Positions 16,281-25,108 of a DNA stretch of 64,000 bases are shown here, in pieces. How positions within the stretch are numbered: position 1 is the first letter of the stretch; each line of letters starts with the position of its first letter. Origin of the DNA: Bacillota bacterium (GTDB lineage Bacteria > Bacillota > Clostridia > Tissierellales > MES13); assembly GCA_009711785.1 (NCBI GenBank), contig VENA01000008.1, forward strand, positions 62,001-126,000, read 5' to 3'. The notes beneath the pieces are model-generated. The model had not been told where the DNA came from, made no database searches, and worked only from the letters and a program-made list of their open reading frames with translations. Both the position numbers and the translations under genes were made by a program.

Positions 16281-18635
16281 TCATCTTTGACTATTGTATT
16301 TCTTTATTTTATTATTAGTTTCGTTTAATAATTGCTCATATTCACTATATTTGCTTTTATATTGAGATAATGCTTTATTATATTTTTCAATATATTTATT
16401 ATATTGTTCTGTTTCATAGTTGCTTGAAATATTAAGTGATTTATTGCTTTCTATTTCTTCTTCATACTTTTCTATTTTTTCCATGTAAGAATCCAAAGTA
16501 TCATTTAGTTCTTGTAAGTCCTTTTCCATTAACTTTAGTTTTTCTTCTCCTTTTTTAATGTCCTGCAATAATTGATTGTTGCTGATATATTCATTTTCAC
16601 TAGATGAAGTAACTTCATTATCATTTTGTAATTTTTTATTGTTTGGAGTATCATTTATATTTATCAATAAGAATAATCCAAAAATTATAAATGCTGCTAT
16701 AAAAAATCTTTTGAAATACTTATTGCTTTTATTCTTGTTTGTTTGGTTTTTACTTTCTATTGTTATACTGTTAGTCTCCATAATAATTTTCTCAGCTAAT
16801 TCTTTGTTTTTACAAAACATAAATGCTAAATCTAAAGTAACTAATGACTTACTCAAGTCTCCTACTTTATTATAAAATGCTATAGAAATATTTCTTAAAA
16901 TAGCAGCTATACTATCAGATGCTATACAACAAATATTTGAATCTTTCTCTCTAAACTGGTCGAGTATCGGAATTATATCATTATGTACTTCATTGATTAA
17001 ATTATTTAAAGTTTTTATAATCTTTTCTTCTTTATATTTATTCTTAGTTATATCATTAATTATTTTTTGAATATTTTTACACTTATCACTTATTTCATAA
17101 AATAGTTTTTGCTCTTTGTATTGCTCGAAATGTTCATTTACTATCTCTAAATCTTTATTTAGTTCTTCTAACAGACCCTTATTTTTAGAACTATATATTA
17201 ACTGCTGCAATAAATGAATTGATGCTTCATAATACTCACATTCATTATGATAATATACAGCTAATTGTCTAATGAACTTTACTACCAGATTTTCCGCTAT
17301 CTTTTCTACTTCTTTACTAATAATGTCTTTAGTACAGATTTGCTCATACATTGAAACAACATTTTCTTCATATAGTTTGTAGGCTTCATCACATATTTTA
17401 ATTTTTTCTTCTTTATTACTATCATTGTTCTCTATTTCTTCTTCCAACCAATCTAATATTTTTTTTAACTCTATTGCAAATTTTTCTAGTATATTTTCTC
17501 CATAATTAATCACAATAGTCTGTATGTCTTTTTGAATTTCTTTTTTTGTAATAGTATCTTTTGCTAATTCACTTGCAGATAATAATATTTCATAGACTTT
17601 TTCATAATCAAGAGCATCATTATGGTAACTTATAGATATTCTTTTTAATAAGTCCACAATAATATCATTCATGTTTATAATTCTTAACCTAATATGTTTT
17701 TTTAAGGATTCCATAGATTCTATACTGTTATAAATAGGCAATACTTCACTTTCATAGGTTTTATAAGCTTTACCACAATATTCTTTTTTGTCAATTTTTT
17801 TAATACTATCTTCACTTAATAAAGTTTTTAACTCATTCATGATTTCATTTGCTTTATCTTCTAAATTATCTTCAATAGTTCCAAAAACCTTCTCTTCTAA
17901 CCTATCGATAATTGAATTAGGAAAATCAACCCCATATATTTCATTAAGAATAGATTCTGCTATTTCAAACCTTTGTAAAGATAATAACTTAATAACTAAA
18001 TCTATTATAGGATTCAAAACATAGTTCAATGCATTTTTTCTTAATTCGTTTATTTCTTCTTTGTTAACTCTTGGTTGGAAAGATGAGTTCATTTCAATAT
18101 CAATCAGATAATTCCAAAATTCATCTTCTTTTATTAGCTCTTTCCATACCTTTAGCATCTCTTCCCATTCTAATAATTTATCTAAATCCAAATAATTTTC
18201 ATTACTGTCTTGTGTTCTTTCTATTTTTTCAACTTCTTTTTCTAATTCAAACACTAAAGTAGAATGAAATGCTACAGTTGTCAAATGTTTAATTTCTATA
18301 TCAACTTCTGTATCTTCATATAAACAATCATAATATTCTTCAATTAAATCATTAATTGGTTGATAAACAAACTCTTCTTTTATCCAAAAAATCCGTTGCT
18401 TAAATCTTTCTTTAGGCTCCTTTAATTTAACATACGCCTCCTGAATTGTGTATTCATCTCTCTCCATTTCTGCAATTTCTTCAAAAGGATCTCCTAGCTT
18501 ATCCTTATCCTGGTCTAATTTATTTGCCTTAGCTCTGCTATGTAACTTTCTATTTGCCCTTTCAGTTACTTTGTATGTAGCATCCATAGGAATGCCTAAT
18601 ATTCTAAATGCATTATTTTTATATAAATCTAACAT
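16281..18635 (-). CDS. J-domain-like, membrane-anchored helical protein
   Basis: 784 aa. Residues 1-80 look like a J-domain: NAFRILGIPMDAT followed by a basic helix, and EYTIQEAYVKLKEPKERFKQR, like the helix III/IV pattern of DnaJ. The canonical HPD between helices II and III is not present (the equivalent loop has LGDPF), so ability to stimulate an Hsp70 ATPase is uncertain. The middle is a long alpha-helical array, partly TPR-like (SIAFYNKVGDLSKSLVTLDL). One transmembrane segment lies at about 640-665 (RFFIAAFIIFGLFLLI), followed by a coiled coil to the end. I infer a scaffold that places the Hsp70 system at the membrane. It follows the lipoprotein gene by about 100 bp. Confidence 0.7.
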   Translation of the reverse strand: MLDLYKNNAFRILGIPMDATYKVTERANRKLHSRAKANKLDQDKDKLGDPFEEIAEMERDEYTIQEAYVKLKEPKERFKQRIFWIKEEFVYQPINDLIEEYYDCLYEDTEVDIEIKHLTTVAFHSTLVFELEKEVEKIERTQDSNENYLDLDKLLEWEEMLKVWKELIKEDEFWNYLIDIEMNSSFQPRVNKEEINELRKNALNYVLNPIIDLVIKLLSLQRFEIAESILNEIYGVDFPNSIIDRLEEKVFGTIEDNLEDKANEIMNELKTLLSEDSIKKIDKKEYCGKAYKTYESEVLPIYNSIESMESLKKHIRLRIINMNDIIVDLLKRISISYHNDALDYEKVYEILLSASELAKDTITKKEIQKDIQTIVINYGENILEKFAIELKKILDWLEEEIENNDSNKEEKIKICDEAYKLYEENVVSMYEQICTKDIISKEVEKIAENLVVKFIRQLAVYYHNECEYYEASIHLLQQLIYSSKNKGLLEELNKDLEIVNEHFEQYKEQKLFYEISDKCKNIQKIINDITKNKYKEEKIIKTLNNLINEVHNDIIPILDQFREKDSNICCIASDSIAAILRNISIAFYNKVGDLSKSLVTLDLAFMFCKNKELAEKIIMETNSITIESKNQTNKNKSNKYFKRFFIAAFIIFGLFLLININDTPNNKKLQNDNEVTSSSENEYISNNQLLQDIKKGEEKLKLMEKDLQELNDTLDSYMEKIEKYEEEIESNKSLNISSNYETEQYNKYIEKYNKALSQYKSKYSEYEQLLNETNNKIKKYNSQR

Positions 18636-18735
18636 ATTTATTTACCTACCAATCTTTTAGAATAGAAAATTACTATCTATTAATAAGTATTTTTTAACTA
18701 ATATATTTCTTTTGAATTTTTGTTTATCCAAATGT

Positions 18736-19374
18736 CTAATTAGTTTCATCTTCAATTTCTATAAGCTCTTTAATTTCTATGCATTTTCCTTTTGCAATAA
18801 AACTATCTCCTCTAAAGTTAAAGTAGTAATTATCCGAATCATTTTCATCTGTTTCTTCATCATCGTATGTGTTTATATTAAAGTACGTCATACTTACATT
18901 ATCAATTTTGGCACATAATAAAAATTCATCTACGGATAAATATATATCTTCATCTCTATACTTCTCAACTAGTCTTTCAGCCATTTTTTGTTCACATTCT
19001 AAAATAAAAAGTATATTGTAGTAGTAATCATATGATGGAATTATGTATAAATAATATTTTTCATTTAACTTGTTTATATCTACTAATTGTCCTATAAAAG
19101 TTATTTTTTCACCTTTATCAACCCTAAGAATTTCTTTAGCTTCGATTGAAAAATTAATGTTTTTAAATTTTTCTAATACTACAGCATCATTTTTAATTGC
19201 AAATTTATTTATCTGTTTCTCTCTATTTTTAAAATACTCATCTTCATTATCTATTTCATTATTATCTATTTCACTGACTTCTTTAATATCTTTGTTTTGT
19301 TGCTGGCATCCACTACTTATAATTATTATTAACATGAAAAATAATACCTTTAGTCTAATCTTATTAATATTCAA
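18736..19374 (-). CDS. Putative lipoprotein, first gene of the Hsp70-like cassette
   Basis: 212 aa. A basic N terminus and hydrophobic segment (VLFFMLIIIISSGC) end in a lipobox with the cysteine near residue 23, so it should be lipid-anchored outside the membrane. After a charged linker comes a predicted beta-rich domain (ILRVDKGEKITFIGQLVDI), resembling OB-like folds only in general terms. The start is TTG with GGGGGGATTGCT upstream. I do not recognise a family. Its position suggests it works on the outer face of the same complex as the membrane-anchored J-like protein (inference). Confidence 0.65.
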   Translation of the reverse strand: MNINKIRLKVLFFMLIIIISSGCQQQNKDIKEVSEIDNNEIDNEDEYFKNREKQINKFAIKNDAVVLEKFKNINFSIEAKEILRVDKGEKITFIGQLVDINKLNEKYYLYIIPSYDYYYNILFILECEQKMAERLVEKYRDEDIYLSVDEFLLCAKIDNVSMTYFNINTYDDEETDENDSDNYYFNFRGDSFIAKGKCIEIKELIEIEDETN

Positions 19375-19602
19375 AGCAATCCCCCCATTAATCTTATTTA
19401 TCCAATATTATTTATTACATAAGTTGTTTATAGTGCTTATAGTTTAAGGATAGATTTTGATAGAATTAATATATTAAATACTTATTTTTAAAATTTCAGT
19501 CTAACAATATCCATATAATAGTATTATTTCTATATTATATTGAATAATCCTCTATATACTATTAAAATCAAAAAATAAATAATCTTATAATTAGGTGAGA
19601 TT

Positions 19603-20027
19603 ATGACTAATGGCTATATGTATACTGAAGGTGTACAATTAAATGATTTAGGAGCATTTTTTTGTTTTTTGGAAGTTTTGTTATCCCCATAAAGCATATC
19701 AAAATACTAAATTAGTTAATAATAAACTTCCATAGTTATTGATGAAGTAAATTTTGAAGAGTTGTTGTATGAATGGCTACCTAATACAATTGGTGCAGAT
19801 ATTTTACTTAGAAATTATCATCAAGAAGCAGAGGGTTTTTACAAAAAATTTTTTAATGCATACTACTCTGAAATAAAGAAGTTTGATATAATCTTAAAAG
19901 AAAAGTTGAACTAGGATTTTTCAAAAGAGGTCGAGCTAAATCATTTTTTGGGAATATATTCCTTTCTGGAGTATTATATGGCATAGAGTATGATAAGAGA
20001 ACCACTAAATACCATAATAATAGTTAA
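19603..20027 (+). pseudogene. Decayed gene of unknown family
   Basis: AGGTGAGATT precedes an ATG at 19603 that gives 29 codons (MTNGYMYTEGVQLNDLG) and stops at 19692. A second open stretch (19726-19911) reads FEELLYEWLPNTIGADILL and AYYSEIKKFDIILKEKL. A shift into another frame near 19910 then gives GFFKRGRAKSFFGNIFLSG and VLYGIEYDKRTTKYHNN, ending at TAA 20025-20027. These fit one broken gene on the plus strand, opposite to its neighbours. I do not recognise the family. It lies between the Hsp70-like cassette and glmS. Confidence 0.5.
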
Positions 20028-20152
20028 CTAGATTAAGTATGTCAAATCAGTATGCTTTAATTTTAACTATACTTAGTATAACTTATATTAATTTTATGCT
20101 ATCTTTTTTTAATAGGCTTACATATTTCTATATTTTTTTAACAGTCTAACAA

Positions 20153-20191
20153 AAAACTCTCTGACAAACATAAATCAAGTCAGAGAGTTTT
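20153..20191. terminator. Terminator-like hairpin between the decayed gene and glmS
   Basis: AAAACTCTCTGAC (20153-20165) and GTCAGAGAGTTTT (20179-20191) form a perfect 13-bp stem with AT-rich flanks on both sides. It could end transcription from either direction. Confidence 0.65.
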
Positions 20192-20260
20192 AGTATTTTA
20201 GTTTTTATAGCTTACATAAAAGATTTGCAGTTAGGATAAAAAAGTCAATATATATTTAAC

Positions 20261-20320
20261 ATTAGTTTAAGACATTTTTAAACGGTTTAAGAGTTTTTTA
20301 AACAGTTTAAGACTTTTTTT
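20261..20320. repeat. Three tandem 20-bp repeats close to the glmS 3' end
   Basis: Three exact-period units occupy 20261-20280, 20281-20300 and 20301-20320. On the minus strand each has an A-run then GTCTTAAACT, CTCTTAAACC or GTCTTAAACT. They begin 36 bp beyond the glmS stop. Between stop and repeats lies TGTATACG (minus strand, from 20330), 27 bp after the stop codon. The arrangement matches what is known of Tn7 ends: TGT terminus, adjacent 20-22 bp TnsB sites, insertion about 25 bp after glmS. Assignment to a transposon end is inference. Confidence 0.6.
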
Positions 20321-20325
20321 ATCGT

Positions 20326-20340
20326 ATACACTAAGTGTAT
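20326..20340. repeat. Short palindrome after glmS (ATACAC-TAA-GTGTAT)
   Basis: A 6-bp-stem palindrome with loop TAA starts 17 bp after the glmS stop codon. It might be part of the native glmS terminator, interrupted or reshaped by the insertion whose repeats follow. Confidence 0.4.
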
Positions 20341-20356
20341 CTTTTTAACTAATAAT

Positions 20357-22180
20357 TTATTCTACTGTAACTGATTTAGCTAAATTTCTAGGCTTATCAA
20401 CATCACAGTCCCTCATTACTGCTACATGGTAAGATAACAATTGTAGCGGTATAACATTTAATACTGATGTGATTTCATCTATAACATCTGGAATATAAAT
20501 AACAGAGTCTGCAGACTTCTCTATTTCCTTATTCCTCTTCTTAGCAATTGCTATAACATTTGCTCCCCTTGCTTTAACTTCTTTTATATTACTTAACATT
20601 TTATCATATACTTTATCCTGGGTAGCTACAGCTATAACTGGAGTACCATCTTCTATTAATGCAAGGGTACCATGCTTTAATTCTCCTGCTGCTATAACTT
20701 CTGAGTGTATATATGAAATCTCTTTTAATTTTAATGATCCTTCCCTAGCCACATCATAATCTGCTCCTCTACCTATATAGAATACATGCTCCGCTATATA
20801 TATATCTTTAGCAATCTCTTTAATTTTTTCTTCTTCTTTTAATAAACTTTCAACCTTTTTAGGTAATGTATTTATTTCAGCTATAATAGCTTCATATTCT
20901 TTTTTAGTAATTGTACCTTTTTTACTAGCCATATCCAGTGCTATTAATGCTAATGAAACTAGTTGTGTTGTATATGCCTTTGTTGATGCAACTGCAATTT
21001 CAGGTCCAGCCCATGTATATAATACATCGTGAGCTTCTCTAGAAATTGAACTACCAACAACATTTGTAACAGCCATAACTCTAGCTTTATTTTCTTTAGC
21101 AAGTCTTAGAGCTGCTAAAGTATCTGCAGTTTCTCCTGATTGACTTACAACTATCATTAATGTGTTTTCATCTATAAAAGGATTACTATATCTAAATTCC
21201 GATGCAACATCTACAATAACCGGTGCTTTAACATACTTTTCTATTAAAGTCTTTCCTAATAAACCAGCATGATAAGCTGTACCACAGGCTATAATATAAA
21301 CTTTATTTATCTTTTCTAATTCCTCTTTTGTAATTTTAATATCATCTAATTTTATTCCATTACTTGTTATTCTTGGGGATAATGTATCATTAATAGCCTT
21401 TGGTTGTTCATATATTTCTTTAATCATAAAGTGGTCATATCCACCCTTTTCAGCCGCTTCAACATCCCAATCAACCTCTAATATTTCCTTATCTATAGGA
21501 GATCCATCTAATGTCATAAGATTTATACTATCCTTTTTTATAACTGCCATTTCTCCATCATCTAATATATATACCTTTCTTGTATGCTTTAATATTGCTG
21601 GTATATCAGATGCTAAAAAGTTTTCATCTTCTCCTATACCTATTACTAATGGACTATCCTTTCTTACTGCTATTAATTTATCAGGATGTGCTTTATCCAT
21701 AACTCCTAAAGCATAAGCTCCTTCTAATTTTGAAACTGCCTTTTTTACTGCCTCTAATAAATCTCCTTCATTAAAATAGTCAATTAAATGTGATATTACC
21801 TCTGTATCAGTTTCTGAAACAAATTCATATCCTTTTTTAATAAGCTCTTCTTTAATCTCTATATAATTTTCAATTATACCATTATGAACGATTGTAAGAC
21901 TTCCTGTAGTATTAGCATGGGGATGAGAATTTACATCAGATGGTGCACCATGGGTTGCCCATCTTGTATGTCCTATCCCAGTTTTTCCTTTAAACTTTTC
22001 ATTAAGAATCTTTTCTTCTAATACTGAAAGTCTACCTTTATATTTTCTAACTTTAATTTCATTATCTTGTAATATTGCAATACCAGCTGAATCATAACCT
22101 CTATATTCAAGTTTAGCAAGTCCATCTATTAATATTTTACTAGCTTCTTTATTTCCTATATATCCAACTATTCCACACAT
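20357..22180 (-). CDS. glmS: Glutamine--fructose-6-phosphate aminotransferase (isomerizing)
   Basis: 607 aa, normal length. It makes glucosamine-6-phosphate from fructose-6-phosphate and glutamine, the first step to UDP-GlcNAc. The mature N terminus is CGIVGYIG with the glutaminase cysteine right after Met1. The glutaminase domain (about 1-235) has GHTRWATHG and HNGIIENY. Two SIS sugar-isomerase domains follow (IACGTAYHAG, VVSQSGETADT, YIGRGADYD). The C terminus DKPRNLAKSVTVE is the conserved end whose coding DNA is read by TnsD in attTn7 sites. It is preceded by a glmS ribozyme and follows glmM. GGAGGTATTTAAATA precedes the ATG. Confidence 0.98.
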   Translation of the reverse strand: MCGIVGYIGNKEASKILIDGLAKLEYRGYDSAGIAILQDNEIKVRKYKGRLSVLEEKILNEKFKGKTGIGHTRWATHGAPSDVNSHPHANTTGSLTIVHNGIIENYIEIKEELIKKGYEFVSETDTEVISHLIDYFNEGDLLEAVKKAVSKLEGAYALGVMDKAHPDKLIAVRKDSPLVIGIGEDENFLASDIPAILKHTRKVYILDDGEMAVIKKDSINLMTLDGSPIDKEILEVDWDVEAAEKGGYDHFMIKEIYEQPKAINDTLSPRITSNGIKLDDIKITKEELEKINKVYIIACGTAYHAGLLGKTLIEKYVKAPVIVDVASEFRYSNPFIDENTLMIVVSQSGETADTLAALRLAKENKARVMAVTNVVGSSISREAHDVLYTWAGPEIAVASTKAYTTQLVSLALIALDMASKKGTITKKEYEAIIAEINTLPKKVESLLKEEEKIKEIAKDIYIAEHVFYIGRGADYDVAREGSLKLKEISYIHSEVIAAGELKHGTLALIEDGTPVIAVATQDKVYDKMLSNIKEVKARGANVIAIAKKRNKEIEKSADSVIYIPDVIDEITSVLNVIPLQLLSYHVAVMRDCDVDKPRNLAKSVTVE

Positions 22181-22299
22181 TATTTAAATACCTCCAATTA
22201 ATATCATTTCTATTATTTTTCATTTTTATATTTATTTTCCAGTAGTTAAGTATAATATATCTACTTTTTCTTATGTTTTTTACGCATTAGAAATACACC

Positions 22300-22500
22300 C
22301 ATCAAAAATGGGTTTTATCCACCTAATTCCTTTTGTTCCTATAATTCCTTATAGGTTTTGTAAGAATTGTTATGGGTAGTGGCTTACCCCAGGGCATCCG
22401 CCGATTATTCGATAAACCCTGTCCTCGTCAACATAGGTGATTAAATAATTATTAATAGACCGCTCCTATTAATAACACTTATGTCCAGGCGCTTTAGATA
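22300..22500 (-). ncRNA. glmS ribozyme: glmS ribozyme/riboswitch
   Basis: The minus strand carries the conserved cores in order: AAGCGCCTGGAC (cleavage expected between A 22493 and G 22492), GTTGACGAGGACAGGGTTTA, and TCGGCGGATGCCCTGGGG. These are diagnostic of the glucosamine-6-phosphate-activated self-cleaving ribozyme. A further ACCC/GGGT hairpin lies at about 22298-22315. It sits 120 nt upstream of the glmS start, so GlcN6P should trigger cleavage and loss of glmS mRNA. The 3' boundary is approximate. Confidence 0.96.
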
Positions 22501-22607
22501 TTTATTTTTTTTTTTTTTTATAGGCATCACTCCTTTTATGTTATATATTTATTATATGATAATCTAAAGTTAAAGTCCACAATTTTAACTTTAGATTATC
22601 TATTAAA

Positions 22608-23954
22608 CTATTTAAGTCTTTCTTCTATTAAATCTGCTAAATCTTTAGCCATTTTATTTATTTCTTCTTCATCTTTTCCTTCTATCATTACTCTAACTAA
22701 GGGTTCAGTACCTGAAGGCCTTATAAACACTCTACCTTCTCCATCTAATCTTTTTTCTAATTTAGTTATCTCTTCTTTTATTATATCATCCTTTAGGTAT
22801 TCTTTCTTTTTATCATTAGAAACTTTAGCATTTACTAATACCTGTGGTAATGATTTCATAACGTGGGCCAGTTCTGATAATGATTTATTAGTTTCCTTAA
22901 TAACAGATATTAATTTTAAAGCTGTTAATAAACCATCTCCTGTTGTATTATGATCTAAAAATATAATATGTCCTGATTGCTCTCCACCTAGAGAGTAACC
23001 ATTTTTACTCATTTCCTCTAATACATATCTATCCCCTACTTTTGTTTTTACAATATCTATGTTTTCTTCTTTAAAGCATATATCAAGACCCATATTACTC
23101 ATAACGGTAGCAACAACTGTGTTATTTTTTAACTTACCCTTTTCCTTTAAATGCTTTCCACATATGGCTAAAATATGGTCTCCATCAACTATATTACCCA
23201 TTTCATCTACAGCAATTAATCTATCTGCATCTCCATCAAAGGAAATCCCTATATCTGCTCCTGTTTCTAATACTAAATGTTGGACCATTTCAGGATTAGT
23301 AGAACCACATTCTACATTTATATTTACTCCATTTGGTGTAGCATGAATTACCTCTACATCTGCTCCTAGTTTTTCTATAAGCTTAGGTGCAGCTTGATAT
23401 GAAGCTCCATTACCACAATCCATAGCAATCTTTAATCCCTTAAAATCAACATCTATAGTCTCTTCTAAATGCTCTATATATTCCTTTATGGCATTTTTCA
23501 CTGTCATTTTCTGTCCTACATCTTTACCTACTGGGTTTTCTTTTAATTCTAAATTATTAAGTATTATATCTTCTATTTCATTTTCTATATCATCATTTAA
23601 CTTATACCCTTTAGAATTAAAAAACTTAATACCATTATATTCAACTGGATTATGGGATGCAGAAATTACTACTCCAGCATCAACTTCATAAATCCTTGTT
23701 AAACAAGCAACAGCAGGTGTAGGCACCACTCCTACTGACAATACATCAACACCAACAGAACATATTCCAGAAATTAATGCTGCCTCTAACATATCTCCTG
23801 AAATTCTTGTATCCATACCAACTATTATTTTTGCATTTTTTTTATTTTTAGTCAGTACATATGCTCCTGCTTTACCTAATTTATATGCTAACTCTACAGT
23901 AAGTTCTTTATTTGCTATTCCTCTTACTCCATCTGTACCAAATAATTTGCCCAT
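22608..23954 (-). CDS. glmM: Phosphoglucosamine mutase
   Basis: 448 aa, typical length. It converts GlcN-6-phosphate to GlcN-1-phosphate in peptidoglycan precursor synthesis. The N-terminal FGTDGVRG, the phosphoserine loop ISASHNP (S100), the metal loop SFDGDADR and the C-terminal phosphate-binding [12 protein letters not shown] are all present. It is followed by the glmS ribozyme and glmS in the same direction. It is separate from cdaA-cdaR (47.6-49.7 kb), although the three are often together in Firmicutes. GGAGGAAATTAT precedes the ATG. Confidence 0.98.
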   Translation of the reverse strand: MGKLFGTDGVRGIANKELTVELAYKLGKAGAYVLTKNKKNAKIIVGMDTRISGDMLEAALISGICSVGVDVLSVGVVPTPAVACLTRIYEVDAGVVISASHNPVEYNGIKFFNSKGYKLNDDIENEIEDIILNNLELKENPVGKDVGQKMTVKNAIKEYIEHLEETIDVDFKGLKIAMDCGNGASYQAAPKLIEKLGADVEVIHATPNGVNINVECGSTNPEMVQHLVLETGADIGISFDGDADRLIAVDEMGNIVDGDHILAICGKHLKEKGKLKNNTVVATVMSNMGLDICFKEENIDIVKTKVGDRYVLEEMSKNGYSLGGEQSGHIIFLDHNTTGDGLLTALKLISVIKETNKSLSELAHVMKSLPQVLVNAKVSNDKKKEYLKDDIIKEEITKLEKRLDGEGRVFIRPSGTEPLVRVMIEGKDEEEINKMAKDLADLIEERLK

Positions 23955-24098
23955 ATAATTTCCTCCTTATATGTAGTCTATTTTATGATATCATACTATG
24001 TGCTTGTCCACAATATTTGTAAATAAATTGCAAATAATCTACATTTAAGTATAAATTGTTATAATACCTAAGTTTATTTATTTAAAAATTTACATAAA

Positions 24099-24123
24099 TT
24101 AAAGACGCCTTAGACGTCTTTAA
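24099..24123 (-). terminator. Probable terminator of the sugar operon
   Basis: The stem TTAAAGACG/CGTCTTTAA overlaps the end of the last gene of the operon, and T-rich sequence follows on the minus strand. Confidence 0.55.
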
Positions 24124-25108
24124 TATTTCTTAAAGTTTTTGCTGCATCCTCTGGACTTACAGTATTAATATAAATACCAGACCCTAACTCAAATCCTGCT
24201 TGAGTGGAAAATCTTGGTGTTATGCCTATATGCCAATGATAACTATTATTATATTCTTTTTTTAATAAAGGTGCATTATGTAAAAACATATTAAATGGAA
24301 ACTCACCTAACAAATTACCCATTTTTTTAAATATCTTTTCTAATAGTCCTGCTAATTCCCTAACCTCTTTTATTGACATTTCTACAAATGAAGATTGATG
24401 GCTTTTAGGAAAGATTGATATTTCATAGTTATACATAGAGGCAAAGGGAGTTAACACTATAAAATTTTCACTTTCTATAACTATTCTTTCTTTTTTATTT
24501 ATCTCTTCTTTTAATATATCACAATATATACAACTGCCCTTAGAATCAAAATATTCCTTACTAGAAATAAGTTCTTCTTCTATTAAAGATGGAATAAAAG
24601 GCGAAGCTATCATTTGTGAATGGGTATGCTCTAAAGATGCCCCAGCCTTTTTTTGATAGTTTTTATATATACTTACATATTCAATACCCTTTCTCATCAT
24701 CAAATCCTTATATCTTTCCCTATGCATATGTAGTATATAAATAAAATCTTCTTTATTCATATTAAAATAATTACTATTATGTTTTCTTCCTTCTATTATT
24801 ACTTCATGAAAACCTAAACCATTTTTTTTATTGAAAAGTTCTGAGTTATCATCTTTACATTTGCTTTTCATAGAAAGGGCTGAGTATTTATTAGGTACAA
24901 CCCTTACTTTCCAATCATTATTTTTTGTAAATCTCATTATTTCTTTAGGTGTCTCATCTTCATTTCCCGGGCAAAATGGGCAAGTTTCTACAAAATCCTC
25001 TTTATCACTTTTATATTCATTTTTTATTAAATCAGAAGGTCTTCCATTTCTTTCTACAGCTATAATCACTCTTTTTTTTGTTACTGGATGCTTTCGTATC
25101 TCTGTCAT
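24110..25108 (-). CDS. galT: GalT-family hexose-1-phosphate uridylyltransferase
   Basis: 332 aa HIT-superfamily enzyme of GalT type. It exchanges UMP between UDP-glucose and a hexose-1-phosphate. It has CPFCPGNEDETP near residue 40 (zinc cysteines), the catalytic EHTHSQMIA block with the nucleophilic histidine, a CIYCDIL block, and a C-terminal HWHIGITPRFS. It is the last gene of the sugar operon; its ATG overlaps the stop of the GT4 gene. Here it may feed UDP-sugar to that glycosyltransferase (inference). It could use a hexose-1-P other than galactose. Confidence 0.85.
   Translation of the reverse strand: MTEIRKHPVTKKRVIIAVERNGRPSDLIKNEYKSDKEDFVETCPFCPGNEDETPKEIMRFTKNNDWKVRVVPNKYSALSMKSKCKDDNSELFNKKNGLGFHEVIIEGRKHNSNYFNMNKEDFIYILHMHRERYKDLMMRKGIEYVSIYKNYQKKAGASLEHTHSQMIASPFIPSLIEEELISSKEYFDSKGSCIYCDILKEEINKKERIVIESENFIVLTPFASMYNYEISIFPKSHQSSFVEMSIKEVRELAGLLEKIFKKMGNLLGEFPFNMFLHNAPLLKKEYNNSYHWHIGITPRFSTQAGFELGSGIYINTVSPEDAAKTLRNIKDV

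Noticed and set aside
20261..20320. CRISPR array
   Set aside because: The 20-bp units are directly adjacent with no spacers and no cas genes are present. No CRISPR array is seen anywhere in the window.
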